A stretch of DNA of 64,000 nucleotides from Gudongella sp049310905 (GTDB lineage: Bacteria; Bacillota; Clostridia; Tissierellales; Tissierellaceae): positions 244,125 to 308,124 of the forward strand of contig NZ_JBMEMN010000001.1 in the NCBI RefSeq assembly GCF_049310905.1, read 5' to 3'. Shown here one piece after another: positions 1 through 8,858 of this stretch (position 1 is its first letter; each line of letters starts with the position of its first letter). The notes below the pieces were generated by a model. It saw nothing but the letters and a program-made list of their open reading frames with translations. It searched no databases and had not been told where the DNA came from. The position numbers and the translations under genes were made by a program.

Positions 1-1775
1 CTATCTACATCCAATCTTTCTAGTTCTTCTTCAAAATACCTTCTGTTATAGATTCCTGTAAGATGATCATGAAGATTCAAATATTCTATTTCTTTCTGTT
101 TTTCTTTTTTCTCTGTAAAATCTCTAAATACTATAACTACACCAGTTATGGTCCCGGTCCGATCTTTGATAAGGGCTGCACTGTCTTCTATAGGAATCTC
201 CTTGCCATCTTTTGCTATAAGTATTGTATGATTTTCCATCTCAACGGTTTTTCTCAGTGCCAGTGCCTTTTTTGCTGGATTTTCACAATACTCCCTTGTA
301 TTTTCATTGATTATATTCAAGACTTTTTCCAGCGGCTCATTATAAGCTTCTTCCTGAGACCATCCGGTAAGTTTTTCAGCCACATTGTTCATCAAGCTAA
401 TTCTACCATCTTTATCAGTGGAAATAATTGCGTCCCCTACAGATAGCAAGGTTGTCTTAAATTGCTCTCTCTCCCTATATATCTCTGCTTCCATTTCTTT
501 TTGTTGAGTTATTATATCTGTGTATATAACAATTCCGCCTATTTCCCCATCTTTATCATACCAGGGTCTTGATTCCCATCTGGTCCAATCTATACTACCA
601 TCTACTCTGTAGTAGGGATCTTCTTCTTCTCTGACTACTTCGCCCTTTAAAGATCTTTTATGCACATCTCTCCATTTTTGAGGCAAGTCAGGAAAAATTT
701 CATAATGATGCTTGCCTATAATATCTTCTTCCCTAACGTTATAACTTTTCAGGTATTTTTCGCTTACATATATATAATTAAGGTCCTTGTCATGTACCGC
801 TACACCACTTGGATTATGCTCCAAAATATATTTTATAAGGTTATTGAAATGAATCAAGTCCTGCTCAGCTTTTTTTCTATCTGTTATATCGTTAGCTATG
901 GACCCAAAAAGCACAACTTCATCATCTTTTTCCTCTATGGGGAATACCCTGCTTTCATATATTATTTCCTCATTATCAATGTGATAACTCTCTTCCTTAT
1001 ATACAGGTTTTTTTGTTTTGCTTATAGTGGCTAACGTATTCATAAACTCTTCGTTCTTATCAGTCACTACTTCTTTGAAGTTCTTACCTAAAAGTTCTTC
1101 CTTATCTATGCCTAACAATTCTGCTGCAGAGTCAGAGGCATCCACATAATTCCCTTTATTATCCACAATTGTAATGATACTGACACTGTTTTTTAGCAGA
1201 GACTGAAATCTCCCAATAGATTCCAGGCTCTTTTGTTCAAAGCTGATCTTATCAATAAACAACCCTACCTGGGATGCAAAAAGCTTTAGCATTTCATCAT
1301 CATTTTCATTTTGATTTTCAGAAAATATCAAAGTAAAGTTTCCTATGGTCTTCTCATCTTTAGTTATTCTAACTATAAGGATACTATCTATTCTATATAC
1401 TTTCTCGATTATTGACATAGCAGTACTAGGTAATGCGTTACCCGCCAACTCCTTTAGAGATTCGACTCTGGTAACTATCGATTTTTCAAACTTCTCATTT
1501 CTACCTTCTTCATACTTGAATTTCTTGCCTATTATATTGTATCCAATTACATCCATCATTTTTTCTATGTTTCTTCTATTCCCTTCAAAACCAACAAGGG
1601 TAAAGTCTTTTCCATTTTCGTCAAAAATATTAAACATTACATATTCAGCACCTGAAAATTCCTTCATCTGTCTAGAAATCTTCTGATAATCTACCTTCTT
1701 ATCCTTGTTCTCAATATATTCCCTGGCATATTTATTCAGTTTTAACATTTGAGTTTCCTTATAATTATTATCCAA
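1..1775 (-). CDS. PAS/PAC multi-sensor protein with GGDEF domain, C-terminus beyond window
   Basis: This is a cytoplasmic sensor, probably a diguanylate cyclase. About 590 codons are visible. An N-terminal GAF-like region (residues ~10-170) is followed by three PAS/PAC units (near ~185, ~305 and ~430; for example SVSIITIVDNKGNYVDAS and VGDAIISTDKDGRISLMNN). The reading frame then enters a GGDEF domain (LHDHLTGIYNRRYFEEEL) and runs off the left edge, so the active-site motif is not visible. I chose a TTG start at 1775 because AGGAGGTT-type ribosome sites lie just upstream; the first ATG is at 1748. No membrane segment is visible. A scrap of an HD-GYP domain lies directly upstream on the same strand, so a related gene probably once stood there. 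An HD-GYP or EAL output domain further left cannot be excluded. Confidence 0.85.
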   Translation of the reverse strand, partial: MDNNYKETQMLKLNKYAREYIENKDKKVDYQKISRQMKEFSGAEYVMFNIFDENGKDFTLVGFEGNRRNIEKMMDVIGYNIIGKKFKYEEGRNEKFEKSIVTRVESLKELAGNALPSTAMSIIEKVYRIDSILIVRITKDEKTIGNFTLIFSENQNENDDEMLKLFASQVGLFIDKISFEQKSLESIGRFQSLLKNSVSIITIVDNKGNYVDASDSAAELLGIDKEELLGKNFKEVVTDKNEEFMNTLATISKTKKPVYKEESYHIDNEEIIYESRVFPIEEKDDEVVLFGSIANDITDRKKAEQDLIHFNNLIKYILEHNPSGVAVHDKDLNYIYVSEKYLKSYNVREEDIIGKHHYEIFPDLPQKWRDVHKRSLKGEVVREEEDPYYRVDGSIDWTRWESRPWYDKDGEIGGIVIYTDIITQQKEMEAEIYREREQFKTTLLSVGDAIISTDKDGRISLMNNVAEKLTGWSQEEAYNEPLEKVLNIINENTREYCENPAKKALALRKTVEMENHTILIAKDGKEIPIEDSAALIKDRTGTITGVVIVFRDFTEKKEKQKEIEYLNLHDHLTGIYNRRYFEEELERLDVD

Positions 1776-1811
1776 ATTAACCTCCAATTAACCTCCTAAG
1801 ATGAAATCCTA

Positions 1812-1883
1812 TCAAAGCAGCCTAGCTTTATTCATCATCTCAACAAAATCTTCCACCAGTTCAGGATCGAACTGCCATCCTTT
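1812..1883 (-). pseudogene. HD-GYP domain C-terminal remnant
   Basis: About 23 codons (KGWQFDPELVEDFVEMM..., ending in TGA) match the typical last helix of HD-GYP c-di-GMP phosphodiesterases, where FDPELV is characteristic. A stop codon lies immediately upstream in frame and there is no start or ribosome site, so this is a relic. It sits between the exported protein gene and the PAS-GGDEF gene. Confidence 0.6.
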
Positions 1884-1889
1884 AATTAA

Positions 1890-2495
1890 TCAATGGAATT
1901 CGACGACAACATCATTATAGCCATTGGTCGCCAAAAATGAAGTTAACAATTGGTGTAATCTATTGTCTGCTTCCTCTAAGAAACCTTGGCTGATTTTCTC
2001 GTCTTCCAGTTCTTTTTTATCTGCATTTATTTCATCAAAAATTATTTGTGTCGGATAATCTGAGAATATATTGCCCTTAACATCTTCCACTCTTGCTGAA
2101 TCAGTATCTACAACATTGTCGAGAATTTTGGATTTTGGAACCCTAACAAACATTCTTTCAGACTGCTCATTATATGTCATTTGAATTTTTGATAGATCCG
2201 TTCCTGCTTTTAAATATCCCGAATACTCGATTAACCTTATTGCCTCTCCGTAGTTGATATCGGTGACACCTAATGACAGGGTCCTTTCTGTACGACTTAC
2301 AATGACATTACTGTATTCATACCTAAGTGTTGCCCATTCTGACAACTCGACTAATCTATCCTGTACTAGTGCTGTTTCTGAGCTAATATTGGTTCTGCTT
2401 TGAAATAGTTTATTATCATTCATCAAAATAAATCCAGCTACTACAACAGTAAATACTATAAATATTAAAATCATTATTCTTATTAGTTTTTTCAT
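1890..2495 (-). CDS. Hypothetical membrane-anchored or exported protein
   Basis: The product is 201 aa. It begins with a short basic stretch (MKKLIR) and one hydrophobic segment (residues ~5-25), then a soluble, charged remainder. There is no lipobox cysteine, so the segment is more likely an anchor or an uncleaved signal. I do not recognise a family. The soluble part alternates predicted beta strands and an acidic C-terminal helix, consistent with an extracellular or periplasm-facing domain. It stands alone, with a terminator upstream at 2636-2669 and the HD-GYP scrap just downstream. Confidence 0.6.
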   Translation of the reverse strand: MKKLIRIMILIFIVFTVVVAGFILMNDNKLFQSRTNISSETALVQDRLVELSEWATLRYEYSNVIVSRTERTLSLGVTDINYGEAIRLIEYSGYLKAGTDLSKIQMTYNEQSERMFVRVPKSKILDNVVDTDSARVEDVKGNIFSDYPTQIIFDEINADKKELEDEKISQGFLEEADNRLHQLLTSFLATNGYNDVVVEFH

Positions 2496-2635
2496 TTTTA
2501 AATTCTCCTCACATGCATTCTATCTAACCTAATTAAGTGATTCTTCCTTCAAATTCATCGTCTCTCTTAGTTTATCATTTCCCCAATTTATAAACAATAA
2601 AAAACAAACCTTATCACCATTAAACACCGGCATGA

Positions 2636-2669
2636 AAAATCCCTGGAATCTTTATCTTCCAGGGATTTT
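2636..2669. terminator. Bidirectional rho-independent terminator
   Basis: A 13-bp perfect stem (AAAATCCCTGGAA / TTCCAGGGATTTT) with an 8-nt loop is flanked by T-runs on both strands. It lies downstream of the minus-strand acetyltransferase gene. Confidence 0.85.
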
Positions 2670-2776
2670 TTTGGTTTTAAACTAATGAATAGTCACTTTG
2701 CTCTGCTACACTTTCGCTTCCGGTTATAGGCATGGAATATTTTTATTTGATTATTTTTTACGACAATTAATCAATA

Positions 2777-3223
2777 TTAAATGTTTTGTTGCATAAATAA
2801 AGTATTTGGATAAAAACCTAGTTCCTTATAAAAATTTATGGTGCTCTTATTCTCTTGAGACACTGTTACTCCAATAGCTTTGCATTTTTTGCCTTTCATC
2901 CACTCGAGATACTCGACCACTAATTTTTTCCCAATCCCAACCCTTCTAGATGATTGATCTACATGGATTGATGCTATTTCACCATTATCATCAACAATAG
3001 TAGATATGCAGTAGCCTATGTATTCATCATTAACCTTTGCAACAGATATTTTGATCTTATCTTTATGGAATTTTGCAAGATCTTTAACTTTATCCTCAAA
3101 ACAAATAGTACGGTATGATTCGCCGAAAAATGTAGAATTATTCTCATGATACTGTCGATTTTTCTCCCATAAATCTTTAATTATCTCAATGCCATTAAAT
3201 GAGATATCAAACATTTCAAACAT
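2777..3223 (-). CDS. GNAT family N-acetyltransferase
   Basis: A probable acetyl-CoA-dependent transferase of about 148 aa. The acetyl-CoA binding signature is clear: IASIHVDQSSRRVGIGKKLV (V-x-x-x-x-R-x-x-G-I/V-G) around residues 85-105, followed by IGVTVSQENKSTINFYKELGF, the usual C-terminal motif A/B arrangement. I chose ATG 3223 over the in-frame TTG at 3229 because GGAG lies 8 nt upstream. Its 5' end adjoins the tail of a broken dehydratase gene. Substrate unknown. Confidence 0.85.
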   Translation of the reverse strand: MFEMFDISFNGIEIIKDLWEKNRQYHENNSTFFGESYRTICFEDKVKDLAKFHKDKIKISVAKVNDEYIGYCISTIVDDNGEIASIHVDQSSRRVGIGKKLVVEYLEWMKGKKCKAIGVTVSQENKSTINFYKELGFYPNTLFMQQNI

Positions 3224-3263
3224 TCGCAAATCTCCTTTTCGTAAACATATTTCTTAGAATCCC

Positions 3264-3438
3264 TAGCTAATATTCTACCAGTTTTTTTAGCCAATTTACT
3301 GTATCCTTTGATATCTCTTGTCGAATAACCCAACTCCCTGGTTGCCTTATTATTTGAAAAGATAACATTTGAACTTAGTGTATAAAGAGAATAGGAAGTA
3401 AACAATGGCAGTTGTTTCAAGAATTGGTAGTCTTTCAA
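3264..3438 (-). pseudogene. SDR-family (NAD-dependent epimerase/reductase) C-terminal fragment
   Basis: The reading frame carries TSYSLYTLSSNVIFSNNKA followed by TRELGYSTRDI, the typical C-terminal substrate-domain segment of extended SDR proteins (dihydroflavonol-reductase/NmrA-like). A stop codon precedes it in frame and no Rossmann domain is present anywhere nearby. After about residue 58 the frame runs into the 5' end of the acetyltransferase gene without homology. It is a remnant, probably left by a deletion. Confidence 0.6.
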
Positions 3439-3514
3439 TTCTTAGTTTAAATCAGTGAGAGGTTTATCTGTTGTAGTTCTCATTATAATGAAGATAATCT
3501 TCAACTTACATTAT

Positions 3515-4630
3515 CTATCTAAACATGCCCCTTGTATTGGACATGAAGGTTTGTAGCAGATCCATCCCCTTGTTCCTGATGACAACAATTCTATTTTCCA
3601 AATCCAATCTATCAATTAATAGTGATAGGTTTAAATCCCCACCTATTATTTGTGGAATGGTGATATCTGATATCCCTGTACTGGGACTGTAATCATCCGG
3701 ATTTATATTATCAAATTCATCTACTATCTCATGCCCTGCAACAGTATAAGTGTATTTGTAGTGGCTAGGTATATGTGTTGTACTGTTTGGATAGGTTATA
3801 ATGGCTTCAAAGTTATTTGCTCCACCTGCATCCCTTATGGTCTTTTCCATGTACGCTTGGTCACCGTGTCTGTTAAGTGTGCTATTCTGTGGAGTTATAT
3901 TATAGGCATTTGACACTCCCCCAAGTGAATCAGCTATTATATGACCTTCATCAAGTTCAGGATGCTCTGTTCCTGGTACTTTTGCCTCATCATAATAGTA
4001 TCTTCCTGAATCAAGCACATCCTCTATGCTCTCATCTTGCAGTCTTATCTCATCTGCAACCACCCTTACAAGTTGACCGTTCTCATTTGTATAAGCCCAG
4101 TATTCTCTTTCACCATATCCTATATCAACCACTACATTTGGAAGGCGGTGTCCTGATAGGTCACCACCTTCAACCACTATGTAGGTGTGGTCTCTAAAGG
4201 AATCTTCTTTCTGATTGCCACCATTTTCTATTAGAACAGTCCTTGTAGCACTATCCCAAGCAACATCTGCTCCGGTTGACTCAGCTACAAACCTTACAGG
4301 AACCATACTTCTATCATCGATTATTGTAGGCGGCACATCAAGATTTGTAGGCTCTCCATTTACATATGCAATCCTATGGTCTATGACAAGTGAAATGATT
4401 TTGCCTTCTCCAACTCCTGTGACAGTTCTTGTTGAATCATCCCATTCTACTTCAAGTCCCAATGACTCAAAGATTGTCCTTGCCGGAAGGACAGTTCTCC
4501 CATCAATTATGGTAGGGGAAACATCAAAATCAAGTTTCCTTCCATCAATCTCAACAGATATGTCCTCCGCGAATACACCGCTTCCAAATATTAAAACAAC
4601 AACCAGTAATAAAACTAAAAGCTTCTTCAT
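3515..4630 (-). CDS. Secreted copper-amine-oxidase-N domain protein with DNA/RNA non-specific endonuclease domain
   Basis: The product is 371 aa. Residues 1-21 form a signal peptide (MKKLLVLLLVVVLIFGSGVFA). Residues ~25-135 form a copper-amine-oxidase-N-like domain, with the repeated pattern PTIIDGRTVLPARTIFESLG and PTIIDDRSMVPVRFVAESTG; this domain is common in clostridial surface proteins. Residues ~145-300 resemble the Endonuclea_NS_2 type of non-specific nuclease: HPELDEGHIIADSLGGVSNA, then NITPQNSTLNRHGDQAYMEK, where the H, the N and the E would be catalytic or metal-related. The C-terminal ~60 residues are unassigned. It is likely secreted and acts outside the cell, in nucleic-acid scavenging or competition. 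No immunity-like gene is adjacent. Confidence 0.75.
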   Translation of the reverse strand: MKKLLVLLLVVVLIFGSGVFAEDISVEIDGRKLDFDVSPTIIDGRTVLPARTIFESLGLEVEWDDSTRTVTGVGEGKIISLVIDHRIAYVNGEPTNLDVPPTIIDDRSMVPVRFVAESTGADVAWDSATRTVLIENGGNQKEDSFRDHTYIVVEGGDLSGHRLPNVVVDIGYGEREYWAYTNENGQLVRVVADEIRLQDESIEDVLDSGRYYYDEAKVPGTEHPELDEGHIIADSLGGVSNAYNITPQNSTLNRHGDQAYMEKTIRDAGGANNFEAIITYPNSTTHIPSHYKYTYTVAGHEIVDEFDNINPDDYSPSTGISDITIPQIIGGDLNLSLLIDRLDLENRIVVIRNKGMDLLQTFMSNTRGMFR

Positions 4631-4755
4631 AAAACAATCCCTCTGATTTCTATATCATCTTCTATCTTACTAAAACAAACCATTTAATTTAATACCTATT
4701 AAAGATCATTCAAGATATACATCTGAAACTTCAATAAACAATCAAAATTACCAAT

Positions 4756-5352
4756 TTATGCAATATATTGATTTTGTCTCCTTACCCCTATAATTGATGC
4801 AATCAATGCATGAACCATTGCAAACGGAATCATAGCACTGCCTATTACAATAACACCAAGCTCATAAGCGAGGTTGCTTCTCTCATCAGGTTTACCCTTA
4901 AATCTGTTGATAAATGAACCCCAAGGAATTCCAAGAGCATTGCCTATCATAATTGCACGAATCGCTCCCAGTATTCCCTTAGCCTTAACAATTCCATAGC
5001 TCTCGACAACCTGGTCCCATGACTCCTTTGAAGGGTTTCCCCTGGAATCGGCATAATGCTGAGCAAACATAATAGCCTGCAGCTCCTCCTCAGGAACATC
5101 ATCCACTACACCTGATAGCATATTATGAATCTCCTCATTGCTCATTCCAGCCTCAAGTGCCATTTTAGTATGGGCATAGGAACACATAGGACACCCATTG
5201 ACCTCAGTTACAGCCAACATGATTCTCTCAATAAATTCAGTGTTCATCTCGCCCTTACGCTTGGCTTTTGACATATATGGTGCAGAACGAATTCCCTTGT
5301 AAAGTATTGTGTATATTTCTCCTAATGAATATAGCTTTCTTCCAAACTCCAT
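4756..5352 (-). CDS. Carboxymuconolactone decarboxylase (AhpD-like) family protein
   Basis: The product is 198 aa. The conserved AhpD/CMD core is visible at residues ~38-70: LAVTEVNGCPMCSYAHTKMA, with the CxxC pair and the following His used in peroxidase-type redox chemistry. The C-terminal third is hydrophobic (GVIVIGSAMIPFAMVHALIA), so membrane association is possible. ATG 5352 has an AAGGGAT site upstream. A diverged piece of a second copy lies at 8501-8650. The true substrate of this subgroup is not known. Confidence 0.85.
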   Translation of the reverse strand: MEFGRKLYSLGEIYTILYKGIRSAPYMSKAKRKGEMNTEFIERIMLAVTEVNGCPMCSYAHTKMALEAGMSNEEIHNMLSGVVDDVPEEELQAIMFAQHYADSRGNPSKESWDQVVESYGIVKAKGILGAIRAIMIGNALGIPWGSFINRFKGKPDERSNLAYELGVIVIGSAMIPFAMVHALIASIIGVRRQNQYIA

Positions 5353-5501
5353 TTTATCCCTTCATTCCTCTTTATTTATTTGATATTTCTACCTTGAAAT
5401 TTATATAACTCTTCATCAAGTGTTAAGCGTGAGCTTTTTTTGCATTTATCTAAACTGAGATTTACAAATACACTGTGGTTTTTCACTTTTAGTGACTTAT
5501 G

Positions 5502-6230
5502 CTATTCTTCCAAGCCCATACCCAGTTTACCATAAATTGTGTCCAAATCCCATGGAGTTAGTATTGTATAGATATCCTCAATATTTACTGAACTTGCCTT
5601 CCGATTCAATACAATGATTGTAGCTGTTCTATTTCCACTCTTTCTGATTTCCTCGAATTTATCAATGACATCATACAGAGTATCTGTACTAATTAAAAAA
5701 CTGTAACTATCACTTTCTTCATCTCTAAGGATCACATCTTGTACGGATGTATTATTAATAGAGATTATATCATCTTCCACACTTGAAGCTAACCAATTTG
5801 TGATCCCATTCTCTGTAATAAGGCCTATGAATTTTCCAGACTTAACAACGGGAAATTGCGAATAATGGTATTTATCAATCTCACTTAACACCTCTGCCAA
5901 GCTATCCTTGGCATCCACAGCATTGACGCTTTTCTTAAAAGCATCCTTAACCTTTATTGGATTGGTAAATTGGCCCTCAATAAATTTTATCCTTTCAAGT
6001 GTTGATTCCGAAGGTAGCGCCACGGGGTCATTTGGATCTCCATGGGCAATTATGTTTCGTAAATCAGACATGGTTCTTAACTCCTGATAGAACTGTTTAA
6101 CCAACTTATCCCTTTTCATAGCCTCTTCCAATAGCTTATAGAAAGCCATATTATATTTGGCATCAACCAAGTCTTTCAGAAAATCCTCTATCTTATTAAA
6201 TGAACTCATAAAATCATTATAATTTGTCAT
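5502..6230 (-). CDS. CBS-domain protein with HEPN-like N-terminal region
   Basis: The product is 242 aa with an AAGGAGG site at ATG 6230. The C-terminal two-thirds (residues ~95-235) forms a CBS pair (FPVVKSGKFIGLITENGITN is the first beta-alpha-beta unit), expected to bind adenine nucleotides. The helical N-terminal ~85 residues contain LRNIIAHG, matching the R-x4-H signature of HEPN domains, which are often RNases. It is monocistronic and followed upstream by a scarred intergenic region. The HEPN assignment rests on one motif and is an inference. Confidence 0.65.
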   Translation of the reverse strand: MTNYNDFMSSFNKIEDFLKDLVDAKYNMAFYKLLEEAMKRDKLVKQFYQELRTMSDLRNIIAHGDPNDPVALPSESTLERIKFIEGQFTNPIKVKDAFKKSVNAVDAKDSLAEVLSEIDKYHYSQFPVVKSGKFIGLITENGITNWLASSVEDDIISINNTSVQDVILRDEESDSYSFLISTDTLYDVIDKFEEIRKSGNRTATIIVLNRKASSVNIEDIYTILTPWDLDTIYGKLGMGLEE

Positions 6231-6428
6231 TTAAACCCTCCTTAAATATTTGTTGTCACAAATTAATTCATCAATACAAAACTGCAATACCACCTTGTAA
6301 GATATTATTTATACCTCTCCCAATTAAGTCATCTTTCTACTAGATTTTATTGTTTACTTCAATCCTATTTGAATTCTGTAATATAGTTACCCTAAGCACA
6401 AAAATACACTTATATTTATATCCTTGCA

Positions 6429-6700
6429 TTTAAGTCACTCGGTATATGTGTTTAGTGGTTTTTCGGTTCAGCGACTCCACTGTGACGATAAACTAGACCC
6501 ATCATCACGGAGCAATAGGTCCATTGTATCGGAAACAATCCCACTGAGCAACATTATACCCAATAATAACAGCTCAACTGATTTAGAATAATAATCTGTC
6601 AACCGGAAGCATTCTGAGTGTCAAGAGTGGTAAACTAATTCACCGTCATTGTGGTAAAGAGATTCAATGTCAGGTGTTAAACTTTTTCGCTGACATTCAG
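6429..6700. repeat. IS-end-like repeat scar in 548-bp intergenic gap
   Basis: The gap holds no gene. It contains short recurring blocks such as GTGGTAAA and GTGTCA, like the multiple terminal repeats of IS21-type elements, and a CGGAAAC block near 6530. Bases 6631-6682 match 8741-8792 at 42 of 52 positions in the same orientation. No transposase is present, so this is a scar. Confidence 0.45.
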
Positions 6701-6777
6701 ATAAATTATTCTTGGCAAAAACCCTACTATGGTTTACACTATAATTTGAATGACTAATCTGGAAGGTGATGACACTT

Positions 6778-7341
6778 GTGCTAAATATACTTTTAATACT
6801 ATTACTGCAGTTGATTTATGTGCCCATATTAACCCTTAGGACAATTTTTTTAGTTAAGAATATGACTGTTGTAGCATCTTTTCTTGGTTTTTTGGAAGCC
6901 CTTGTCTATGTCTTTGGCTTATCCCTAGTCTTTAGCGGAAACCAAGGAACCCTAGCAATGATCGTCTATGCAGGTGGCTTTGGGGTAGGTATACTCGTAG
7001 GTGGATATGTGGAGAATAAACTTGCTATAGGTTATAACAACTTTGTAGTAAATATGATGAATAAAAACACCGATTTAATTGCCCGTTTAAGAAACGAGGG
7101 CTTTGGAGTTACTGTTTATGAAGGAGAGGGCAGGGATAGTAAACGCTATAGGCTAGATATCCTTACAAAGAGAAACAGAGAAAAGGAACTGCTGCAATTA
7201 ATAGATGAATATGAGCCCCAGTCCTTTGTCGTCTCCTACGAACCTAGGAGATTCAGAGGCGGCTTCCTTCTAAAAACGATGAAAAAGCAGAGAAAGATTC
7301 ACCTCAAACCAATAAAAACTCAACCTAAAAAAGTGGTCTAG
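6778..7341 (+). CDS. UPF0316 (DUF2179) family membrane protein
   Basis: The product is 187 aa from GTG 6778. Three N-terminal membrane segments occupy residues ~1-75 (LLQLIYVPILTLRTIFLVKN is family-typical, then GVGILVGGYVENKLAIGY). A soluble C-terminal domain follows (GFGVTVYEGEGRDSKRYRLD), ending in a basic tail. It resembles Bacillus subtilis YebE along its whole length, and that alignment favours GTG 6778 with AGGTGAT 7 nt upstream over the in-frame ATG at 6769. The function of the family is not established; the C-terminal half resembles ligand-binding DUF2179 domains of YitT-type proteins. Confidence 0.8.
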   Translation: MLNILLILLLQLIYVPILTLRTIFLVKNMTVVASFLGFLEALVYVFGLSLVFSGNQGTLAMIVYAGGFGVGILVGGYVENKLAIGYNNFVVNMMNKNTDLIARLRNEGFGVTVYEGEGRDSKRYRLDILTKRNREKELLQLIDEYEPQSFVVSYEPRRFRGGFLLKTMKKQRKIHLKPIKTQPKKVV

Positions 7342-7644
7342 GCAACTCTTTTAGATGGAGTTTTGTGTTTTGCATTCCATAAATAACAGTTCTCGGATAT
7401 AATGACTTGAGTAATTGCCAGCACTTCCTTTCACTCCTATAAGCTTAGTCACTTAATAGGGTATATTGTTAGGTTTGTACTGGCAATTACTTTTTGTATT
7501 TTTGACTGCCCTTTATTGTATTTTAGATTGCCATAGACATGTTAGAGAATATATTCTGGTTCCACTTCAGCCTCATAACCCATTAGGACAAATGTTAATA
7601 CCATCACAGATTCTAGGCAAGAATATTGAGACTAAAAAATACTC

Positions 7645-7665
7645 TTGAGTAATTCATTATCTCAA
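7645..7665 (-). terminator. Terminator of the HAD phosphatase gene
   Basis: On the minus strand, TTGAG-A-TAA, loop TGAA, TTA-CTCAA form an 8-bp stem with one bulge, followed by a run of six T. The remaining gap 7342-7683 shows no gene that I can support. Confidence 0.45.
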
Positions 7666-7683
7666 AAGCACTTTTTATGAGAT

Positions 7684-8316
7684 TTATAGCAGCAATCCCA
7701 TTAGATCGATTGGCTTATCGATGACATAATCTGCTCCGAAACCAGTATAGTGGTCTTTGTTAAAGAAAGTCCAGCCCACCAAAACGGATTTGACACCAGC
7801 GTCTTTCGCTGCAACAATGTCATTCAAGCTATCTCCAACGAACAATGCATCTTCTGCATCCACACCCAAATGCTCCAGTGTGGTGAAAATTCCTTCTGGA
7901 TCTGGCTTGCCTCTTAATACATCGTCCGCGGTAACTGCTATTTCAAAGTACTTGCCAAGATCAAACATATTAAAGGCATGTTGCACTCCTCTAGAACCTT
8001 TGTTTGTAACTGTTGCCATTTTGATTCCTTTTGAGACCAATTCGTCGAGGAGATTTTTTACACCCTCAAACAGATGGGTTTGCGAATCCCTATGGGACCT
8101 GTAGAATGTTCTGTATGCATCTACTAGTACCTGAACATTCTCCAAAGAAAACAATGACATTTGCTCCTCCAATGTCTTTCCATACACTTGCTTCAGCTCA
8201 TCGTCGGTTGGAGAGTAGCCAAGGTATTCATTTAATACATGATGAAAAGTATCAATGATTAAATCGTTAGTGTCTATAAGTGTTCCGTCGAGGTCAAAAA
8301 TTACAGCTTTGATCAT
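7684..8316 (-). CDS. HAD-superfamily hydrolase, phosphoglycolate phosphatase/PpaX-like
   Basis: The product is 210 aa, a small-molecule phosphatase of the HAD IA subfamily. All motifs are present: I, FDLDGTLIDT (residues 7-16; nucleophile and acid/base Asp); II, ATVTNKG (residues ~101-107); III, the Lys in RGKPDPEGI; and IV, LFVGDSLNDIVAAKDAGV. A helical cap of class C1 lies between motifs I and II. Length and motifs fit phosphoglycolate phosphatase or pyrophosphatase PpaX, and the exact substrate cannot be told. A terminator follows at 7645-7665. Confidence 0.85.
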   Translation of the reverse strand: MIKAVIFDLDGTLIDTNDLIIDTFHHVLNEYLGYSPTDDELKQVYGKTLEEQMSLFSLENVQVLVDAYRTFYRSHRDSQTHLFEGVKNLLDELVSKGIKMATVTNKGSRGVQHAFNMFDLGKYFEIAVTADDVLRGKPDPEGIFTTLEHLGVDAEDALFVGDSLNDIVAAKDAGVKSVLVGWTFFNKDHYTGFGADYVIDKPIDLMGLLL

Positions 8317-8500
8317 TTCTTCACTATCCTTCTATTATTTTATTCTATCAAACCACTTACCTTATAAGAGCTATCGAACTTACGGTTCAAATCTGCCAAG
8401 TCTCCAAATATTTCTTCAATAAGACATAGTTCCTGTCGCCTTGTCTTGTGTATTATAAACTTCCCATTTTATTTGATTTTGATTTTACAAATCAATCATC

Positions 8501-8650
8501 TTATCTATCTATTAGTTCATAAGCAAGGTTGCTTCTCTCATCTCTAAGACCCTTGAATCTGTTGAAAAACAGACCCCAAGGAATTCCAATAGAATTGCTA
8601 ATCATAATTAAACGAACCACTCCTAGTATTCCCTTCCTTAGTAACAAAGT
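8501..8650 (-). pseudogene. Fragment of a second carboxymuconolactone-decarboxylase-family gene
   Basis: Reading the minus strand gives KGILGVVRLIMISNSIGIPW and RFKGLRDERSNLAYEL then stop. This parallels residues ~130-175 of the intact gene at 4756-5352 (KGILGAIRAIMIGNALGIPW, RFKGKPDERSNLAYEL). Nucleotide identity is near 80 percent. The fragment lacks a start and the catalytic CxxC, and it is cut off where the IS-like repeats begin. Bases 8317-8500 hold nothing I recognise. Confidence 0.8.
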
Positions 8651-8797
8651 GGTAGTGGTAAACAAACTCAGTGTCATCTGGTAAACTTTTTGAGTGTCAC
8701 AAGTGGTAAACTAATTGAATGTTAAAAGCCCTGCTATTGCCAAACTAATTAATCGTCTTGATGGTAAAGAAATTCAATGTCAGGAGGTCAACTTTTC
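8651..8797. repeat. IS-end-like repeat scar, second copy
   Basis: Several copies of a TGGTAAAC-type block alternate with GTGTCA-type blocks. Bases 8741-8792 are the partner of 6631-6682. The scar begins exactly where homology of the duplicated gene fragment ends, suggesting that insertion and later decay truncated that gene. Confidence 0.45.
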
Positions 8798-8858
8798 ATT
8801 TACTTTCACAATTAATGGACTTGACTCACCTTCTACTTCTCCCCCAACTCGATATTTG

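Noticed and set aside
63..1686. Plus-strand open frames of 113-127 codons
   Set aside because: They are antisense to the PAS-GGDEF gene, lack ribosome sites and give low-complexity hydrophobic products.
3731..4646. Plus-strand open frames opposite the secreted nuclease gene
   Set aside because: The minus strand has clear domains and a signal peptide; the plus frames do not.
7466..7648. 60-codon plus-strand frame in the UPF0316/HAD gap
   Set aside because: It has no ribosome site and no recognisable pattern, and it overlaps the terminator of the HAD gene.
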